Assembly (NCBI RefSeq): GCF_030704535.1
Contig: NC_081807.1
Location: forward strand, 9,326,001-9,390,000
Reading direction: 5' to 3'
DNA: 64,000 nt
Source: Vitis vinifera
Taxonomy: Eukaryota; Streptophyta; Magnoliopsida; Vitales; Vitaceae
Part shown: piece after piece, positions 58,048 through 64,000 of the stretch
Layout of the letters: every line of letters starts with the position of its first letter
Numbering within the stretch: position 1 is the stretch's first letter
Notes under the pieces: generated by a model
Told to the model about the DNA's origin: nothing
What the model saw: only the letters and a program-made list of their open reading frames with translations
Database searches by the model: none
Program-made: the position numbers and the translations under genes

Positions 58048-58723
58048 CAAGGATAATGAAATTAGAATCTCAAATAAATTTTACTTATTTATAAGAACAA
58101 AACTTTTATTAAAGGATTAATAAAAACTAAAAATTATAATCAATTTATTTAAATGATTTCAATAAAAAATAAAAATGATGATACAATAAATTAGGTAAAA
58201 TTATTTTTATTTATTATGAACTATTTATGTTATATAGTATTCTTTGTCATGTTTATAAGAATCATGCCATAATTGATATTAGATAGAAATCTAAAGTGGA
58301 CAATTAAAATTAGATTTTCAAATAAACCCTATTTATTTCATTTATAAGGACTAATTTCTAATTAAAGAGTTAATAAAAAAAATCAAAATTTATGATTAAT
58401 TTCTCTGTATGATTTTGATAAAATAAAGAAAATGATGATGAAATAAATTGGGTAATATTTTATTTATATTTATTTCGAAGTATTTATGCTATATAACATT
58501 CCTACCTTATTTACAATATTCATGCCTCAATTGATATAATATAGAAGCCTAAAGTGGCCGGAATTGATATAAATACGGATTTTTCGGTAATCAATAGTTC
58601 GGTGAAAGCTCCAAAAACTACTCAAGTAGTGAGAACTCGACTAGTCAACAAAGTCAATTAAAGGCAAAAAAAAACATCATCTATAAACATTTTAGTCCAA
58701 TACCAAAAATTCAAAATAAAATA
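58048..58723. other. AT-rich stretch with a local duplication
   Basis: Blocks around 58060-58290 and 58310-58540 look alike (AATTAGA.TCTCAAATAAA, AATAAAAA...AAAATTTATGATTAATTT, ATTTATGCTATATA.CATTC), which indicates an old duplication of about 250 bp. There is no coding signal. Confidence 0.45.
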
Positions 58724-58869
58724 ATAATTTATCATTTGGTTAGAATGTTCCTTGTATTCATATGCTTTTTTATTCCTTTGGGAGCTGTTTGCCACCCCAT
58801 TTTGCATTTTTTACCCAAGAGAAAGTCATGTCAACCAAGGAGGGTCATTCTAACCAAATGATAAATTAT
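58724..58869. mobile_element. hairpin MITE with 24-bp perfect arms
   Basis: ATAATTTATCATTTGGTTAG continuing AATG (58724-58747) is the exact reverse complement of CATTCTAACCAAATGATAAA continuing TTAT (58846-58869). About 98 non-coding bases separate the arms. It could be a small MITE or a transcript-level hairpin. Confidence 0.7.
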
Positions 58870-59187
58870 TTGGGTTGTAAATTCAAATCCTAATTAAATA
58901 GGCAATAAAAGAGCTAAATCTTTTTAATCAATATCAAACTAGAGTTCGTTTGACAACAATTCTAGAAAACATTCCTATACTTTAAACACTCGAAAATTTT
59001 TATCATTCAAGTGTTGAAAAGATTAGGAACGTTTCCTCAAACTTATGTCAAACACACTCTTACTTTAATACTAGATCTGCATGTTAATGCTATTAAAATT
59101 CAGACATTTAAAATAAAATAAAACTTGGTTTTTGAAAAGATCAGTGAATGGAACTATTACAGATTGTCAATGGACACAGTACACCAA

Positions 59188-59376
59188 TTAGACTGAAAAT
59201 TTTCCATTCTGTAAACGAACCTGAATCCTGATAAAACGATCTGCTGATGGGGAACAAGAAGTCGGTTCCAAATTAGAAGATTTGACACTGAAATCAAATG
59301 GAAGATACAAAGGACAAGGCCCGGCCCTCTTAGGTATTGTCTGGTCCAGAAGCTGGTTATGCATGGATCTCCTCAA
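59188..59376 (-). other. possible terminal exon of an unrecognised gene
   Basis: A minus-strand open frame has coding-like composition (LLDQTIPKRAGPCPLYLPFD, SADRFIRIQVRLQNGKFSV, then stop). It is preceded by TTATTTGTAAAGCAG, a plausible acceptor near 59393. I cannot assign a family. It may be a fragment of a host gene or the last exon of a gene whose other parts are lost. Confidence 0.3.
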
Positions 59377-59785
59377 CCTGGAAAAGCTCCCATGCTGCTT
59401 TACAAATAATACAGTTTATTGATTGCCATGCATAAATATGAGCAATTGATTCATACTTCCTAATCAGCCCTCCCTTGCATAAAGCAAGCCATTGATATTA
59501 GCATTCTAATTGGCCACCACCCATGCAAATGCCTTCTCATAGAAGGGTTGAAATCAAGGAGAATTTATCACCCCCACAGAGAAAAAAACACCATATGTTT
59601 CATTATCTCATCACAAAACCATAACAAAGGTTATCCATAATTAAAACATCATACCATCCAACATCTTGTTTGCTTACAAAAAATGGTAGACAGTTACTAA
59701 GTTCCACAACTTCAAAAAAGACGACCAAATTTACACGTTCGTGTGGGAAACATGCATTACTCCATTTCTAACTAAAGGGTGTTGT

Positions 59786-60746
59786 TTAAGCCAAAGGATT
59801 AGTGCATGTAGCCCTATTGTGGCCTATCCCATTACACCGAGAACAATGAATAGATCTCTTTTGCCTGAATTTAGACTCAGTATGTCGTTGTTGAGATCTT
59901 CCAAGTGGACATTTTACCTTACGGGGTTCCAAAGGAGGATATGAATCATCTTCATCATCACGTACAATACCATCAATATCAAGTTTAGGCATGTTGTGCA
60001 TGGGTAAGGAATGAAATGAGCCTGGATAGATCAATTCCTGAGTGGACAACTTGTAACATGGCTCAACATACTCATATGCCCCTTGCATCATCTTGCGAGC
60101 AACTGCACAGGCATGATCACATGGCAATCCAGACATTTGCCACACCTTGCAAGTACAAGACTCCTCTTTGAAAACCTTAAATGTAGGATTCACTTCCCAT
60201 TCCATACATCTAGATGCAAAACCTCTTGGTTGCTTTGTATTGCATAATACTTCACACGATGCAGAGGAACTAACAGCATCTCCACCAATACAACTGCATA
60301 TTAAACCAATAGAAATGCATTTATAGTTAGCATAACTACTTTATTGGACAAGCAATATGTTTGATGTATTTGGGTCTAAAAATGCATTACCATTTTGCAT
60401 TCTCTCCATCTACTATCTCTCTTTGAACCCCTTCTTCTCTAGCTGAATGCACTATGTATACACATGTAAATTCATTGTTATGCAAGACCATATCTTTCAC
60501 ATCTTCATCATCATCCAAATCTAGAAGGATATTGGGATCATATTTCACAATGTAGTAAAAAATTTTCCCTTCTCTGTTAATTTTCAACTTCTCACATGCC
60601 CTATCAAGGAATTCATCAAATGACATTCCATGGTAAATGTCGATTCCTTTGACTCGCCCACCTTTGTAGTTCACTTGCCTACCAACCCTGTATTCAAGTT
60701 CACCCCCTTCATAAAGGTAGCAATAAATTTGGCTCCTACCTTCCAT
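59786..60746 (-). CDS. core-less MULE-derived protein (PB1-like + SWIM + CCHC)
   Basis: Two exons, 60746-60391 and 60293-59786, join through a GT-AG intron of 97 bp in one 864-nt frame, giving 287 aa without stops. Residues 1-118 are a PB1-like N-terminal domain (CYLYEGGEL, NYKGGRVKGIDIYHGMSFDE, DLDDDEDVKDMV). Then come GFASRC and, directly, MEWEVNPTFKVFKEE, the SWIM finger CTCKVWQMSGLPCDH, a P-rich linker (YPPLEPRKVKCPLGR) and the knuckle CSRCNGIGHNRATC. The related MULE at 63372 has the same N-terminal domain and intron, followed by the start of the transposase. Here the MuDR DNA-binding and DDE regions are missing, and the ends are fused in frame. Either it is a lucky deletion derivative or a protein kept by selection. 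There is a moderate-GC leader upstream (about 61210-61380). Role unknown. Confidence 0.65.
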
Positions 60747-60909
60747 TCACCTAGTAAAAGAGAATAGGCCAACTGCATATTAGAAGTCATAAGCAAGAAC
60801 ATGTCAAAATCAATCCTCATCCACCAATATGGAGACATTGGCTTCAGACAGAAAGGGAATTTAACCCTTGTACACAACTTGTACAACCAATGCATTTTGC
60901 TCATGCAAT

Positions 60910-61390
60910 TACTATAAATGAACTGGTTGATTTTGTATTGCCCCTGAGCAATACGTTTTTCCTAAATACAAACAGAAAGTGGGATGCGGGGATTTTGAAA
61001 TTTTTCTTCCTTTTTAACTAAAAACATCAACTTTTAGACTAATTATCACATACAATCTCCAGACCAAGATCAATTCCAAAACAGAAAAGAAAAGGCCTTT
61101 TCCTTTGAACTTCGAATAGACAAAATCCCAGACACCAATAACACATACAACACATGCAATAATAGAAACTGGAAACACCCAAAATCATCCTGAAACACCA
61201 ACAAAACCACTCTCACTATGATGCAAGATGGGTTTGCAGGATTCTACCGGAGAAGAAGTTTAGTACGGCGTCGATTGAGTATCTGATGTTGACGGTTGCC
61301 AGGCAGCCCGGGATGTGAGGGCTCGTAAACTAGAGAAGCTCGGTCCCCCGTCTTCGGTCTTGTTTGGGTCTTCCCGTTAGAGGTGTTTTT
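60910..61390 (-). promoter_or_regulatory. probable leader and promoter of the core-less MULE-derived gene
   Basis: On the minus strand, 61380 to 61210 is a local GC-rich island (GACGGGGGACCGAGCTTC, CATCCCGGGCTGCCTGGC) unlike its AT-rich surroundings and without long open frames. It is upstream of the start codon at 60746 and could be a non-coding first exon or a MULE subterminal region. No TATA box was identified. Confidence 0.35.
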
Positions 61391-61821
61391 TTTTTTAATT
61401 AATATTCTAGGTTTTTTTTTTTTTTTTTTTTAGTTTTTTGAGGAATCCGAATATTCATTTTATTTAATTTTTATTTTCATTTTTGATAATATAAATATAT
61501 AATATATATGGAAAAAAAATTGATAATATAATACAATAAAAGGTCAATAAATAGTTTAATTAGTAAACAAACAATACTAAAATGTAAAGAAAAGTAGTTG
61601 TAATATAAAGAAAAACATTTATTACCTAAGTGAGAATTTAATTTCAAAAATCAAATGAGAATTCAATTCATCACATATTATGATCCATTCATCTCATAAC
61701 AAAATATAAAATAATTTAAAATTACTATTTTACCCTTAAATTTCATTCATTAACTCCTATATTTCTTTATTTTATAATAAAAGTATTTTTTTAATCTTAC
61801 TATTTATTACCAAAAATAAAA
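61391..61821. other. AT-rich spacer
   Basis: Poly-T tracts and AT-rich DNA. Nothing is recognised. Confidence 0.4.
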
Positions 61822-64000
61822 GGGAGAATTACCCTTAAGGGTAGGCTGGGGAAAAATATGATCGATGAGGGTGGGTAAAGTTGATAATTATTGTAAAGGG
61901 TAGGATAAAATTATGATAATTCCTCCAAAGGCCTTATTTTGTTTAAATGTCAATACTACCCTTAATAAGTGAAAAGTAACAGCAAAGTGAAAAGCAACAG
62001 AAAATAAAAAAGAGTTTTCTTCAACCTACTTGGAGTTTGTCGGTGTTGTAGAAGAAAAAAGGGAAAGGAAAAAGGTCCAACACTTTAGGTCATTATCTGC
62101 AACCGTTTACACAAAACTTGTTTTTTTTTTTTTGTGTGAATCTAGCAAGAAATCCATTAAAGGTCAGTTTTTTTTTTTAATACAAAAAAAAAACGTCAGT
62201 TTATGGAAAAATAAATAAATAATTTAAAAATCGAATTGAATGAAGGAAAAGTTAATAATTTTAACAATGTAGCTGTAAGATATTAGATCTGAAATATTGA
62301 ATGAGGTTTTGAGAAGAAATTACATTTTTTTTTAAATGTTATTTAAATTTATTATTTTGAATTTTTTATATTATTTTGGTCATATTGAAGATGTGTTTTT
62401 ATTTTTAATTTATTTTCTAGGTGGGTTGTTTGATATGATTATTATTGATTTCCATTGAAAAGGTTTGCACTTTAGTTTTGTTGTTAAGACTTTTTGACAT
62501 GATTGAAGAAAAAATGTTCTCAGTTGTTTCATGCTTGTTTGGGACCACTTTGTTTGTGTATTTATAAACATATTTGGATTGTCATTGAAAACTGAAATCC
62601 CCTTTGTACGAGACCACTTTGTCTTTTATTATGAATTTGTTAAAGAGTTAAGATCACTATATTTTTGTTATAAATTTGTTACCTTTTTGTATAAGTATTA
62701 TTTTGGTATGATGAGTCGAATGCCTAGTAGTTTAAAGGTTGTGTAAAAGAACCATTATTTCAGTTATAAAATATAAGTACAATACAAATGCAATATAGTT
62801 ACAATGAAAAAACATTAACATTATGATACATTACAATATACCAAAATGACAAAATATTGAATTATTTTTTACTGAATTGGTATTTCTAGGCTATCATGTT
62901 GTATTCCTATCATAAAGCATCCTTGCAAGCCAAAATTATAAATAAATAAATAAAAAAAACAACAAAAATACACTATTGTAATTTCAATACATGAAAGTTG
63001 TTAATGATAATCCAATGATGGATAAAAAAAAGTCTATAAAATTAATTTTTTTTATATAAAAATATAGAGGTATAATAAAAATACACTACAATTACAATAC
63101 AAATACAATAACATTACGATACATTACGATAAGGTAAAATTTTGAAAATGTCAAATTTCTTATGAAACTGGGCAATTATGGGTTCTTTGGCATATCCCTA
63201 ACATGTATAATATACAACAAATATTGTTATTTATTATATAAAATATGTCTCAATTGATTATAATTTTCATTTGTTTATTTTGTATTCGTTGTAAAATTTT
63301 CATTGATTGTAATATTGTGAAATAGATTGATTTGATTGTCGGTGAAAGAAGACGTACTTCTGAATTGGTAAATGGACTTGGAAAATTCCACTTATGGCTA
63401 CCTTCATGAAGGAGGGGAGATTGTACCTAAGGAGGATAAACAAATACAATACAAGGGTGGACAACAAAAAGGCATGTACATTGGACAAGGGATGTCATAT
63501 GCTGAATTTGTTTCAAAGGCATGTGAACGGTTGGATATTAATTCAAATGGATATACATTTCATTACACCCTTGAGTTTGATCCATCTGCACTTCAAGAGT
63601 TGGATGATGATCATGCATATGATGTTATCCCATAGTTATGATTATGCTCATATTTATGTATTAAAACGAACTCGAAGAGTAGAAGTTGAAGGAGGTATAG
63701 TCAATGTGCAAAATGATTATTGGTAAGTGATATATCTTGTATTAGTTGTCATTAATTCCATGATGCAAAGTGCTTTTAATATTAATTAACTGAGTGTGCT
63801 ATAATATGAAGTCACAATAGTACGGAGGAAACACACAATTCAGTTGCATCATGTCAAGCAAACAATGAGTCTAATTTAGGACTTTCTCAAGACTTCATGT
63901 CCAGATGTGCAAAAACTGAAGTTATGTCACATGATTTAAGTCTTTGTCCTCAACCTATTATTAGGAGTGGGCATAGTTTTCCTAATGCAAATGAATTTAG
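61822..64000 (+). mobile_element. left part of a MULE extending beyond the window
   Basis: GGGAGAATTACCCTTAAGGG at 61822 resembles the termini of the MULE (24238) and MITE (28960) in this window. A transposase gene of MULE type starts 1.55 kb inside it. The right end is outside the window, so TIR matching and the 9-bp duplication (expected to begin with the flank AAAATAAAA at 61813-61821) cannot be checked here. The stretch from 61850 to 63370 is AT-rich and non-coding. Confidence 0.45.
63372..64000 (+). pseudogene. MULE transposase gene, 5' part, frameshifted, truncated by the window edge
   Basis: ATG at 63372 opens a PB1-like N-terminal domain (YGYLHEGGEIV, YKGGQQKGMYIGQGMSYAEF, KACERLDINSNG, LEFDPSALQELDDD) homologous to the first exon at 60746-60391. 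The frame meets TAG at 63633, but the neighbouring frame continues with SHSYDYAHIYVLKRTRRVEV and VNVQNDYW, so a small indel lies near 63605. A donor GTAAGT follows at 63724, and an acceptor near 63810 leads to HNSTEETHNSVASCQANN, FMSRCAKTEV and SGHSFPNANEF. The last of these is the usual start of the MuDR DNA-binding region. The intron position is the same as in the core-less gene. The frameshift suggests it is decaying, unless it is a sequencing error. Confidence 0.7.

Overview
The window is plant nuclear DNA: AT-rich, with long introns, a chloroplast-targeted enzyme gene in ten exons, a PR-1 defence gene, a domesticated Mutator-type gene, and many nested transposons. Protein and repeat content fits a woody eudicot and resembles grapevine (Vitis). 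That assignment is from recall, not from a search. There is no bacterial, organellar, rRNA or CRISPR content.

Layout. 0-5.4 kb: a dead patatin-like lipase gene, an LTR fragment and AT-rich DNA. 5.4-18.0 kb: the plus-strand LL-diaminopimelate aminotransferase gene (lysine biosynthesis), rebuilt here as ten in-frame exons giving 459 aa. Its introns hold an intact TRIM retrotransposon with identical LTRs, a tRNA-derived SINE with target duplications, and LINE tails. 18.9-22.6 kb: a convergent minus-strand MUSTANG-type domesticated transposase gene with an intron in its 5' leader. 22.7-32 kb: a nested transposon island with a 2.8-kb non-autonomous MULE, a fold-back arrangement with about 0.8-kb inverted arms, a deleted copia element in its centre, and a MULE-type MITE inside the copia. 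32-40.5 kb: diverged LTR-type repeats and several tandem arrays. 40.5-46.2 kb: a decayed MULE carrying a transposase and, in opposite orientation, a Ulp1-like protease gene, separated by a 74-bp tandem array. 46.2-50.3 kb: an intact PR-1 gene directly beside the end of that MULE, then a single-exon RING-H2 E3 ligase gene. 50.6-55.9 kb: a broken trichome-birefringence-like (TBL) gene containing a LINE. 57.9-59.4 kb: a pseudo-exon of a presequence-protease-like gene, a hairpin MITE and one unrecognised exon. 59.8-60.7 kb: a two-exon minus-strand gene that keeps the N- and C-terminal domains of a MULE transposase while its catalytic core is absent. 61.8 kb to the end: the left part of a related MULE with a plus-strand transposase gene leaving the window.

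The genes likely to be functional are the aminotransferase, the MUSTANG gene, PR-1, the RING-H2 gene and perhaps the core-less MULE-derived gene. They show no obvious shared pathway. The recurring theme is Mutator-like DNA in every state: domesticated, decaying, non-autonomous, MITE, and deleted but open.
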